This document shows, piece by piece, positions 39,138 through 46,656 of a stretch of DNA of 64,000 nt. The DNA comes from Alloactinosynnema sp. L-07. GTDB taxonomy: Bacteria; Actinomycetota; Actinomycetes; Mycobacteriales; Pseudonocardiaceae. The stretch covers positions 2,852,001 through 2,916,000 of the forward strand of contig NZ_LN850107.1 of assembly GCF_900070365.1 (NCBI RefSeq). Direction: 5' to 3'. The position numbers and the translations under genes were made by a program. Position 1 is the stretch's first letter; each line of letters opens with the position of its first letter. Below the pieces are notes generated by a model. It was not told the origin of the DNA. It searched no databases and saw only the letters and a program-made list of their open reading frames with translations.

Positions 39138-39149
39138 TGTTACGAGTCC

Positions 39150-40145
39150 TTAGGCGCAGGGGAACCATTGTGCGGCCGCTTTGGCGCGGGTGCGGTGTTC
39201 GACGAATCGCCTACGGATCTCGGTGATGGCGTCTGTGAGTGGGAATAGGTCGCGAGTGACGAGTTGGTCGGTGTGGTCGGCGCCGACTGGGTGCCAGTAC
39301 ACGCCTTCTGCGGTGATTGTTACCTCCGGGATGAGTGTCTCGACGGTCAGTTCGAGGCCTTTCTCGGCGACACCGCGGTGGGCCAGGGTGCGGATGACCT
39401 GGTCGTCGCGGTCGATGCCGAGGGTGTCGAGGAAGTCGTGGAATGGCTGCAGCCGGCGGGTGTGGTCCGGCGGCAGGGTGGCCGCGACGCGCACGCGGAA
39501 CCCTTCCGCGTGCGCGGTGCGGATTCCGGTCACGGCGCGTTCCCAGGTGCCGCGGCCGCGGTGCGCGTCGTGCAGATCGGGGGTGGCTGAGTCGAGGCTG
39601 ATCTGCAGGGCGAGCCGGGCGCGGTCCATGGCCCGGAGCCGGTCGAGGCGGGCACCTCGAAACAGCATGCCGTTGGTGAGCAGTGTGGTGGGCAGCCATT
39701 GGGTGCAGGAGTTGGCGAGTTCATCGATGTCTGGCAGGAGGAAGGGTTCGCCGCCGGTGAGGAGGAGTTCGGTCACGCCCGCTTCGGCGGCTTCGGCGGC
39801 GAGGCGGCGTACGCGGTCGATGCCCAGCGCCCGGCGGGCTGCGCGCGGGGACGAGCGCGCGCAGCAGTAATCGCAGGCGAGGTTGCAGTCGAAGTTGGTG
39901 TAGAGCCACAGCCGGGTGCCGGGCACGTGGTCGGCCGCGATCTCGGCGAAGACATCCGTCAATGGTCCACATCGGATGGTCGCGGAGGTTTCCTTCAACT
40001 CGATCAGTTCGTGGCCAGCACGGGCGCACCACGCTGTGACGGTGTCCAAAGAGTCATCAGCTTCGAGCGGGATGGTGATCATTGCGCCTCGGGGAGCGGC
40101 GCGGGTGCGCTCGACGAGGTCGAGGATCAGATTGGGGTTCACCAT
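39150..40145 (-). CDS. Radical SAM protein with an N-terminal TusA-like domain
   Basis: A 331-residue protein. Residues 1 to about 75 resemble a TusA/SirA sulfur-carrier fold (GAMITIPLEADDSLDTVTAW, then CARAGHELIELKETSATIRC). The radical SAM core follows with cluster motif CNLACDYCC (CX3CX2C), SAM-binding LLTGGEPFLLP and LTNGMLF. No SPASM or B12 domain is evident. It would use a 4Fe-4S cluster to cleave SAM; substrate unknown. The ATG at 40145 overlaps the stop of the PhnD-like gene by 7 bases, so they are translationally coupled. Pairing of a sulfur-carrier domain with radical chemistry, a PhnD-like binder and a nearby cysteine desulfurase hints at sulfur insertion or organosulfur use, which is inference. 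Confidence 0.82.
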   Translation of the reverse strand: MVNPNLILDLVERTRAAPRGAMITIPLEADDSLDTVTAWCARAGHELIELKETSATIRCGPLTDVFAEIAADHVPGTRLWLYTNFDCNLACDYCCARSSPRAARRALGIDRVRRLAAEAAEAGVTELLLTGGEPFLLPDIDELANSCTQWLPTTLLTNGMLFRGARLDRLRAMDRARLALQISLDSATPDLHDAHRGRGTWERAVTGIRTAHAEGFRVRVAATLPPDHTRRLQPFHDFLDTLGIDRDDQVIRTLAHRGVAEKGLELTVETLIPEVTITAEGVYWHPVGADHTDQLVTRDLFPLTDAITEIRRRFVEHRTRAKAAAQWFPCA

Positions 40146-40951
40146 CGGAGCGGGATCTTCTGCTCCCGCACCGCGTCCAGAAGCGATTCGTAGCCATCCA
40201 GTTGCGGGAGCACCCACTGGTGCAGACCTTCCATCTCCAGGATGGGCCGGTGGTCCCGGTTGTCCCAGTCCATGGCGAGCAACTGCTCGACCCAGGCCGC
40301 GGTGCGGTCCTCGGGTATTTGGGCGAGGGCGGTGAAGTTGCAGTGGGAGTAGGTGGGCGAGGCCCAGAACGCCTCGAACGCGCCCGGCATCAGCTCGTCG
40401 CGGCCTATCGCGTCCCAGGTGTTGATGCCGATCGCCGCGGCGTCGGCCCGCTCGTCGAGGACGGCGCGCAGCGCGTCGAGTTCGCTGCGGCCGGTGTCAC
40501 CGTGCTTGCCGACGTCGCTGTTGATGCGAACGAACTCGACCGAGTCCTGGTTCACACCGGCGCGGGCCAGGAAGTGCACGGGCAGGATCGCCGCCTGGGC
40601 GGAGTCCTCGGATCCCAACGCGAGCCGCCTGCCGCGCAGGTCGTCGAGACCGCGCAGCAGGCTTCCGGTACGGGCGACGAACACCGTCTGGAACACCGTG
40701 TCGGTGTCGCGCATGGCTAGTGCGCGGCACGCGCCGTCGGTCTGAGCCTGGGTGCGCACCCAGGCTAGGTTGGTGTTCCAGGCGATGTCGATCGTGCCGT
40801 CGATCAGCGCGTCGACCTGCCTGCCGTAGTTGGAGAACAACACGAAGTCGATCTCGGCGGGCCCGCCGGCGAAGTAGTCGCGCATCCCATCCCAGATGGT
40901 CACCACGTTGGGCGTGTAGGCGACCGCGCCGATGATCAGTGGCTTGCCCAC
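40139..40951 (-). CDS. PhnD/SsuA-type periplasmic-binding fold protein without signal peptide
   Basis: A 270-residue protein with a type II solute-binding fold: LIIGAVAYTPNVVTIWDGMR at the N-terminus, IDIAWNTNLAWVR and LRGRRLALGSEDSAQAAILP in the two lobes. This matches the phosphonate/sulfonate-binding group used by ABC importers. There is no signal sequence or lipobox, and no permease or ATPase gene is near, so it probably binds its ligand in the cytoplasm rather than serving import. It sits between an acyl-CoA-dehydrogenase-like gene (11 bases away) and the radical SAM gene (overlapping). Confidence 0.8.
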   Translation of the reverse strand: MGKPLIIGAVAYTPNVVTIWDGMRDYFAGGPAEIDFVLFSNYGRQVDALIDGTIDIAWNTNLAWVRTQAQTDGACRALAMRDTDTVFQTVFVARTGSLLRGLDDLRGRRLALGSEDSAQAAILPVHFLARAGVNQDSVEFVRINSDVGKHGDTGRSELDALRAVLDERADAAAIGINTWDAIGRDELMPGAFEAFWASPTYSHCNFTALAQIPEDRTAAWVEQLLAMDWDNRDHRPILEMEGLHQWVLPQLDGYESLLDAVREQKIPLRW

Positions 40952-40962
40952 GTCGGGTCTCC

Positions 40963-42078
40963 TTAGAACACTGGCTGCCCGGTGATGGCTTTACCGTAGA
41001 AGTCGTAGAGCACGTCCGCTGTCGGCGCCATGACGTGGCCCGCGCGAGCGTCGCGGAAGTACCGGTCGATCTGCAGGTGCTCGGAGAACGCCGCCCCACC
41101 GCACACCCGCATCGCGCTGTCGGTGATGCGCAGCGCCGCGTCGTTGGCCGCGGCTTTGACACCCAGCACGTGCAGCATCGTGTCCTCGGCCGGTTGCGCC
41201 AGTCGACTGGCGGCCTGGGTCAGATACGCCTGCGTGCAGGCCAGCTCGATCGACATCCGGGCCAGCTGCGCACGGATGGTCGGCAACGCCGAGAGGCTCT
41301 CGTCGAGATGCTCCAGCCTGGCCGCGCTCGTGTGCCGCACGGCCGCGTCCACCGCGGCCCGCGACAGCCCGACCGAGACCGCCGCGTTGCCGAGGTTGAA
41401 CCACGGCATCACCACCTGCAGCATCAACTCGAATCCACCACCGGGCGCCCCGAGCCGGTGGCTCTCCGGAACCTTCGCATCCAGGGTCATCGGCGAGGAA
41501 GCGTTGCCCCGCAACCCCAAGCCGTGCCACGACCCGGCCACCTCGACACCGGGAGTGTCCGCGGGAATCGCGTACAGGTCGACGCCTTCGCCGCCCTCCG
41601 CGCGGGTGGAGGCCACGTACACGTCGGCGTAACCGGCCGATGTCACCCAACTCTTCTTTGCCCGCAACCGGATCCCGGCGCCATTGCGTTCCGCCTGCGA
41701 CACTGGAGCCCAGAAGTGCGAGCGCGAGCCTGCCTCGGACAGCGCCAGCGACGCGAGAACACGGCCGCTCGCCAGGTCCGAGACCAGGTGAGGCAGACCT
41801 GTCGGGGGCGCGGCGGCGAGGGGCATCGCCGCGCTGACATGCATCAGGTAGATCATCGCGGTCGACCCGCAGACACCGGCCAGAGCTCCCACCGTCCCCA
41901 CCAGTTCGTGCGGGCCGCCACCCATACCGCCTGCCGAGGAGGGCAGCGTGAGGCCGAGCAACCCGGACTCACGCAGCGCTTTTACGGCTACGTCGGGGAA
42001 TCGGGCGTCGGCGTCGACCTCACGAGCCGACCGCGCGGCGGCGGCCAGCACCGGCTCGAGGTGTGCGTTCAGATCCAC
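40963..42078 (-). CDS. Acyl-CoA dehydrogenase-fold flavoprotein (DszC-like possibility)
   Basis: A 371-residue flavoprotein. LASLALSEAGSRSHFWAPVS and AKKSWVTSAGYADVYVAST correspond to FAD-binding segments of the acyl-CoA dehydrogenase fold, and AMRVCGGAAFSEHLQIDRYF to the conserved C-terminal block. The usual catalytic glutamate could not be placed confidently, and the group also contains flavin monooxygenases such as DszC. GTG 42078 is favoured by GGAAGGA about nine bases upstream. In this operon a monooxygenase acting on an organosulfur or related compound is a reasonable alternative to fatty-acid oxidation. Confidence 0.75.
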   Translation of the reverse strand: MDLNAHLEPVLAAAARSAREVDADARFPDVAVKALRESGLLGLTLPSSAGGMGGGPHELVGTVGALAGVCGSTAMIYLMHVSAAMPLAAAPPTGLPHLVSDLASGRVLASLALSEAGSRSHFWAPVSQAERNGAGIRLRAKKSWVTSAGYADVYVASTRAEGGEGVDLYAIPADTPGVEVAGSWHGLGLRGNASSPMTLDAKVPESHRLGAPGGGFELMLQVVMPWFNLGNAAVSVGLSRAAVDAAVRHTSAARLEHLDESLSALPTIRAQLARMSIELACTQAYLTQAASRLAQPAEDTMLHVLGVKAAANDAALRITDSAMRVCGGAAFSEHLQIDRYFRDARAGHVMAPTADVLYDFYGKAITGQPVF

Positions 42079-42121
42079 GGTTCGATGTCCTTCCAAGGAG
42101 AATGGACGACTCCGCCTACGG

Positions 42122-42664
42122 TCAGAACGGCCACCGCAGGCCGAAACGGGGTGCGAGCTCGCGATCCAGCCCGAACGTGCGGCCACTGGGCACGACGGCC
42201 AGCACCAGCAGCGGGAGCAACTCGACCGGATACGCCCAGAAGTACTGGTTGCTGTCGAGCAGCATGACCCAGATAGGGCCGATGAGAGCCAACCCGATCG
42301 CGGCGCCGAGCCGGGACGCGATCCCGAAGACCAACAACAAGCCCGCCGCGATCTCCGCGATGGTCAGGAACCACTGGAAGAAACCCCAGTTGGCCAGGAC
42401 AAAGTCCCGGTAGATCCATCGCAGCGGCTGGAACGTGTCGTCAGACGCGCCTTCCAGGATCGACTTGGCCGTAGGCTGGTTGATGAGGTGGAACGACAAG
42501 AAGCCCCAGTCGAAATTATTGTCCTGGTTGAAGAACGCCTTCGCCACACCGTTGCTCAGCCAGATCGCGCCGAAAAGGATCCGCAGCACGGCGAACCCGC
42601 CACCCAGCACGCGGGGCGCGACAGTCTCGCGGCCAGTTCGCTCAGTGACCTCACCCACCGCCAC
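42122..42664 (-). CDS. DoxX-family membrane protein
   Basis: A membrane protein with four main hydrophobic helices (FAVLRILFGAIWLSNGVAKA, WFLTIAEIAAGLLLVFGIAS, LGAAIGLALIGPIWVMLL, LLPLLVLAVVPSG), as in DoxX/TQO small-subunit relatives. In archaea DoxX is part of thiosulfate:quinone oxidoreductase and in mycobacteria DoxX is linked to thiol stress. The start is uncertain; GTG 42664 has GGAAGG upstream, and earlier GTG codons are in frame. It is first in the four-gene minus-strand operon DoxX, dehydrogenase-like, PhnD-like, radical SAM. A quinone-linked electron role is plausible. Confidence 0.75.
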   Translation of the reverse strand: MAVGEVTERTGRETVAPRVLGGGFAVLRILFGAIWLSNGVAKAFFNQDNNFDWGFLSFHLINQPTAKSILEGASDDTFQPLRWIYRDFVLANWGFFQWFLTIAEIAAGLLLVFGIASRLGAAIGLALIGPIWVMLLDSNQYFWAYPVELLPLLVLAVVPSGRTFGLDRELAPRFGLRWPF

Positions 42665-42832
42665 CACCTCGCCTTCCGTTTCCGAAGACGTGGCGCACTC
42701 GTCGGATCCATGATGCACCGTCACCGGCTCAGGCGTAGTGCATCCAAGTCTTACCGCCTCATTACGGTGGTTGCAGACCCGGTACTGGTGCTGGAACTGT
42801 CCCCGCGGCCAAGGGTCCATGGTGTGGATAGA

Positions 42833-43645
42833 TCAGCGGTTGAGGAGAGTCAAGCCAACCAGGGTGATCAGGGCGGTCAGGTGGGCGAGAGCGGGGGCCG
42901 CGATGCCGCCGGTGCCCAGGCGCAACACACCGAGAGTCGCACCCCAGGCCGTTGCCGCCGCGGCGGCGAGTACGACTTGTGGGCTCCACGTCAGCTGGGC
43001 GAGGATGACGGTGTGCAGGAGGCCGAACGAGGTGGCCTGCACGGCTAGAGCGGGTAACACTCTGATGCGGTCAGTCAACGTGGTCAGGAACATCCCGCGG
43101 AACAGGGTCTCCTCGACGGCCGCGTTGACGACGGCGTAGCCAAGACCGAGGGCTGCGAAAGTCAACACCGCGGCGTCCGGGGCCAGCCGGACGATCTGCG
43201 GCGGCATCGGTCTCGACGCGACCGTCAGCCAGGTCACCGCCCCTGCGACTACGCCAAGGACGACCGCGGTCACCAGCCATCGACCCAGGCGGCCTGTGGG
43301 CTGGTCCTTGCGCCAGGGAGACAGCCAGTCAGGGCGCCATCGCAGGTGGGGTACAGCCCTGCCGATGAGATAGGCGACGACGGCCGCGACGAGTGCGGGA
43401 AGTGGCCAGAATCCGAACACGTCCACCACGGTCGCGACGAACACTCCGTCGATGAGCACGACCACGCGAATCACGTCCGGATCGCCACTGACGACGCCCG
43501 CCACGGTAAGCGCGACCAAGACCACGACCGCGGCCGTCAAGGACGCCGGGTGCCGACCGACCATGGTGACCAGTCCGAATGCCAGGACCGCTACAACGGC
43601 GGTGACTCCGGCGAGCCGGACCCGCCGCACAGAGTTAACGGCCAT
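42833..43645 (-). CDS. CPBP-family intramembrane metalloprotease
   Basis: A 270-residue membrane protein with about eight helices. The three conserved motifs of the CAAX-protease/bacteriocin-processing family are present: EETLFRGMF, FGLLHTV and the histidine in APALAHLTA. These place two glutamates and two histidines for zinc within the membrane. Members process prenylated proteins, bacteriocin precursors or membrane substrates. Its ATG at 43645 overlaps the end of a 79-codon minus-strand ORF, which may be a small substrate or simply chance. It is 12 bases upstream of the ORF extending into DoxX. Confidence 0.85.
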   Translation of the reverse strand: MAVNSVRRVRLAGVTAVVAVLAFGLVTMVGRHPASLTAAVVVLVALTVAGVVSGDPDVIRVVVLIDGVFVATVVDVFGFWPLPALVAAVVAYLIGRAVPHLRWRPDWLSPWRKDQPTGRLGRWLVTAVVLGVVAGAVTWLTVASRPMPPQIVRLAPDAAVLTFAALGLGYAVVNAAVEETLFRGMFLTTLTDRIRVLPALAVQATSFGLLHTVILAQLTWSPQVVLAAAAATAWGATLGVLRLGTGGIAAPALAHLTALITLVGLTLLNR

Positions 43646-43874
43646 GGCCTTCCTTCTCCGACGTCAACGCCCGCGGCGAACCACGCGTTCCCATCTCATC
43701 GTCGCTGGATTCGCGTCCCGTCGTGCCGCCGCCAGGCGCACCAGCCAGCCCCCCAGGCCACACTTCCCTGACCTCGATCATGCTGCTCCCGCATGCGGGC
43801 GCTGAAGCGGCTCCTCGGAACGCCCCTGTCCCTCCACCAAGGACGAGTGTCGCCGACGTCCGGTAGGTGCCCAT
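43635..43874 (-). CDS. Possible small ORF upstream of the CPBP protease
   Basis: A 79-residue minus-strand ORF starts at ATG 43874 with GGAG eight bases upstream (MGTYRTSATLVLGGGTGAFR) and ends 11 bases inside the CPBP protease gene. It is rich in Gly, Ala, Ser and Thr, and has one cysteine (SAPACGSSM). Codon third positions are less GC-rich than in neighbours, so it may not be real. If real, translational coupling to an intramembrane protease would make it a candidate substrate. Confidence 0.25.
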   Translation of the reverse strand: MGTYRTSATLVLGGGTGAFRGAASAPACGSSMIEVREVWPGGLAGAPGGGTTGRESSDDEMGTRGSPRALTSEKEGHGR

Positions 43875-44129
43875 GCGGATGACTCCGTTCGACTGACCCA
43901 GGTCCCATTGTCCGCCCGCGGACCGGTCGGAGCGAGGGGCCGAAGACCCCTTCGCTCGCGTGCGTCGGTGATCGGGTCGGGTCACACTGGGGCAATGGCG
44001 GCAGCCGCGTCCTCACAGGGAACGCGATGGACCGGTCCTCCGACCGGTCATAAACGTGGTGCAAACGGAAAGCCGCGGCTTGAGGGCACGCAAGGCGAGG
44101 TCGAGTGGTGTGGCTCGAAAGGTCGTTGC
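43875..44129. other. Spacer between two minus-strand genes
   Basis: No gene supported. It contains two copies of GACCGGTC (44030-44037 and 44042-44049) separated by CTCC, which could fold as a hairpin, possibly terminating the XRE regulator gene. Confidence 0.4.
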
Positions 44130-45509
44130 TCAATGGTGGCAGTGGTCGAGGAATTCCTTGACTGGGGTGGTGTTCGGCCAGCGGGCTGCCAGGCGGGTGC
44201 GGAGTCCGCGTAGTTCGTGGCTCACGGTGGCCATGGGCATGGTCTTGGCCTCGGCGAGGATGGGGGTGGCGATGGCGGCAGCGGCGTCGGGTTGGCCCGC
44301 GCAGGCGTAGCTGTCGGCCAAGCGCAGGGCGAGCAACACGGTGGCGGGGCGGACGTGGACGGGTACGAAGGCCAGCGAGTGCTCGGTGGCGGCGATCGCG
44401 GCGTGGGCGAGGCGATGGTCGGCGGTGGCCGCCGCGACGTCGCGCAGGGCCGCGGCGATGCCGGATTCGATGAGTACTTGGCCGTGGATTCCGGAGATCC
44501 AGCGCGCTTCTTGCTCGTCGTCGGTGGTGTGGCGGTCGAGGTGGTCGCGGGCGGCGGTGACCGCTCGGCTGGTTTCCTGGAGGTCCCCGACGAGGCCGTG
44601 GGCCCGTGCCGAGTAGAGGTGGGCCAGGGTGCGAGTCCAGGTGCGGTTGGGGCCGATGGAGGGCAGGGCTTCGGCGTAGGACAGTGCGCTGCGGCTGTCG
44701 TTCTCGAGGCGGGCCAGGGTGCTCATGTCGCACATCAGGGCCGCGCGCAGGCTGACGTCGCCGCAGAGCAGTGCCCAGTGCAGGCCTTTGCCGTAGAGGG
44801 CCATGGCGGCGCCGTGCTGACCGCGCAGCGTGCGTAGTTGCCCGGCGAAGGCCGCGTAGGTGGCGGCCAGGTGGAGCAAGGCTTGGCGGCTCGGCCCGGC
44901 TGGGGAGTTCAGTGACATGCCGATCAGGTGGAGCTCGTTCTCGATGGCGGTGTCGATTCCCGTGGTGCCGTGTTCCTCGGTGAGGCGGGTGTAGACGGCC
45001 AGGCGCGCGGCCAGAACGTGGACGATGTCTGCGTCGGTGTGTCTGGCTGGGTCCGCGGTGAACGCCTGGTGCAGGGCGGTCGCGTCCTCGGTTGAGGGGA
45101 CGACGCACCCGTGGGGGCCGTGCTGGGGGCAGGACATGCCGTAGTGGGGTAGCCGCGACGGCCATCTGCCCGGGTCCCACGCCATTGGGGGGTAGGCGCG
45201 AGCGGGTCCTCCGGGCAGAGGGGTGTCTGGGCCGAAGCCGAGTAGATCGCCTTGCCTGCCGTCGCGGCTGGTCTGGTCGGCGATCAGTTGGGTCAGCTGC
45301 CCGCCGGTGTCGAGTATCGTGTCCAGGCGCCGGATCAGCTTGAGCGGCGGCTGTCGCGTGCCGTTCTCCCAGCGGCTGATCACACTGTTGTGGTAACCCA
45401 GTTCGGCCGCCAGATGAGTTTGGGACAGGCCGGCGAGTTTGCGGCAGTGTTTGAGTCGGGCCCCGAAGTCGCTCGGTTGGGCGTTCTCGGCCGCTGAGTC
45501 ACTGGTCAC
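44130..45509 (-). CDS. XRE-family regulator with a TPR-like C-terminal region
   Basis: A 459-residue protein starting at GTG 45509 with GGAGAAG about six bases upstream. The N-terminal HTH is FGARLKHCRKLAGLSQTHLA followed by HNSVISRWENGTRQPP. The remainder is helical and repeat-rich, for example AATYAAFAGQLRTLRGQHGA and SARAHGLVGDLQETSRAV. Helical-repeat XRE regulators of this kind are abundant in Streptomyces and Pseudonocardiaceae, often sensing small peptides or metabolites. Target and ligand are unknown. It lies in the same direction as the LysR gene, 92 bases downstream of it. Confidence 0.85.
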   Translation of the reverse strand: MTSDSAAENAQPSDFGARLKHCRKLAGLSQTHLAAELGYHNSVISRWENGTRQPPLKLIRRLDTILDTGGQLTQLIADQTSRDGRQGDLLGFGPDTPLPGGPARAYPPMAWDPGRWPSRLPHYGMSCPQHGPHGCVVPSTEDATALHQAFTADPARHTDADIVHVLAARLAVYTRLTEEHGTTGIDTAIENELHLIGMSLNSPAGPSRQALLHLAATYAAFAGQLRTLRGQHGAAMALYGKGLHWALLCGDVSLRAALMCDMSTLARLENDSRSALSYAEALPSIGPNRTWTRTLAHLYSARAHGLVGDLQETSRAVTAARDHLDRHTTDDEQEARWISGIHGQVLIESGIAAALRDVAAATADHRLAHAAIAATEHSLAFVPVHVRPATVLLALRLADSYACAGQPDAAAAIATPILAEAKTMPMATVSHELRGLRTRLAARWPNTTPVKEFLDHCHH

Positions 45510-45601
45510 CGGCTTCTCCGAGTGTGAGGTGCCGCATCAGGTGTGCGAGTGTGCCGCAGCGTCACGATGATGTATAGCCGCAAGGCTGGAAGCCGCGCCC
45601 G

Positions 45602-46564
45602 TCAGGCGAGGATCAGGCCTCGCTCGGACCACCAGCGTTGGTAGGTGGCGTTGCGGCTGACCATGTTCTGATACGCCTCCGTGACCACCTTGCGCAGCAG
45701 CCCAGGTGACACCGGGCACCGGTCCACCCAGGACAGATCGATGCGGCCGCGCACCGGATCGCCGATGAGCGGCCGGAAGACGACATTGTTTCCCTCCATG
45801 GACATTGGGTCGGAGATGGCGACGCACTGGCCGCTGCCGACGAAGGCGCGAGCGCCCGCCATGTGGTTGCTCTCGTAGGCGATTCGCGGCTCGAACCCAA
45901 GTCGGGCGCAGGCCGCGCGCAGCGACATCAACCAGCCGGGATTGTCCTGCGGGTTGACTATCCATGCCTCGTCGGCGAGGTCGGCCAGGTCGATTTCCGT
46001 GCGTGCGGCAAGCGGGTGGCGTTCCGACAGCCCGATGAACACGGGCTCCAGCGGCACTATCGTCACTCGCTTGAAGTCGTGGTTGTCCGCGGTCTCGAAG
46101 TCGATCACGTCGCTGATGATCGCGGCGTCCAGCCTGCCGGTTCGCATCATCGTGATCAGCTCGCCCGCGGCCGGGTCCATGTGCGCGCGGACGGTCAGTC
46201 GGGCGGCCAGTTCCGGGTCAACCTCAGCGAGTTCGGCGATCAAGCGGGGAACGACCGCCGACAACAGCAGGCCCGCGTCACCGAGGATGATCTCGCGACG
46301 GTGCTTGGGTGTCGTTGTGACGAGGAGGTCGTCCATCTCGTGGAGCACGGAGCGCGCCTTGGCCAGCAGGCTCCGGCCGAAGGCGGTGATCTCGACGCCG
46401 GTACGGCTCCGGCTGAATACCGACTCGCCGACCGAGCGCTCGATGCGCTGCAACTGGGCGGTGAGCGAGGGCTGGGACATGCCAAGCAAGACCGCGGCCT
46501 TGGTGATACTGCCGTAATCGGCAACCGTCACCAAGACGCGAAGATGCCTTACCTCAAGCTTCAC
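45602..46564 (-). CDS. LysR-family regulator
   Basis: A 320-residue LysR-type regulator. The winged HTH (LEVRHLRVLVTVADYGSITK, then AAVLLGMSQPSLTAQLQRIE) is complete, and the effector-binding domain follows (VPLEPVFIGLSERHPLAA, RAFVGSGQCVAISDP). It is not divergent from an enzyme gene, the usual LysR layout; upstream lies the terminator of the subtilase gene. Inducer and regulon cannot be predicted. Confidence 0.9.
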   Translation of the reverse strand: MKLEVRHLRVLVTVADYGSITKAAVLLGMSQPSLTAQLQRIERSVGESVFSRSRTGVEITAFGRSLLAKARSVLHEMDDLLVTTTPKHRREIILGDAGLLLSAVVPRLIAELAEVDPELAARLTVRAHMDPAAGELITMMRTGRLDAAIISDVIDFETADNHDFKRVTIVPLEPVFIGLSERHPLAARTEIDLADLADEAWIVNPQDNPGWLMSLRAACARLGFEPRIAYESNHMAGARAFVGSGQCVAISDPMSMEGNNVVFRPLIGDPVRGRIDLSWVDRCPVSPGLLRKVVTEAYQNMVSRNATYQRWWSERGLILA

Positions 46565-46598
46565 CGGGCGATGCTAACCACAGAGTCCTTCGCGGGAA

Positions 46599-46648
46599 CA
46601 GGTGAGAACCGTGGGTGGCAAAATCCCGCAAACCACGGTTCTCACCTG
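46599..46648. terminator. Hairpin terminator of the subtilase gene
   Basis: CAGGTGAGAACCGTGG (46599-46614) and CCACGGTTCTCACCTG (46633-46648) form a perfect 16-bp stem with an 18-base loop, starting 9 bases after the subtilase stop. It also lies just upstream of the LysR gene. Confidence 0.8.
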
Positions 46649-46656
46649 GAGAAACG

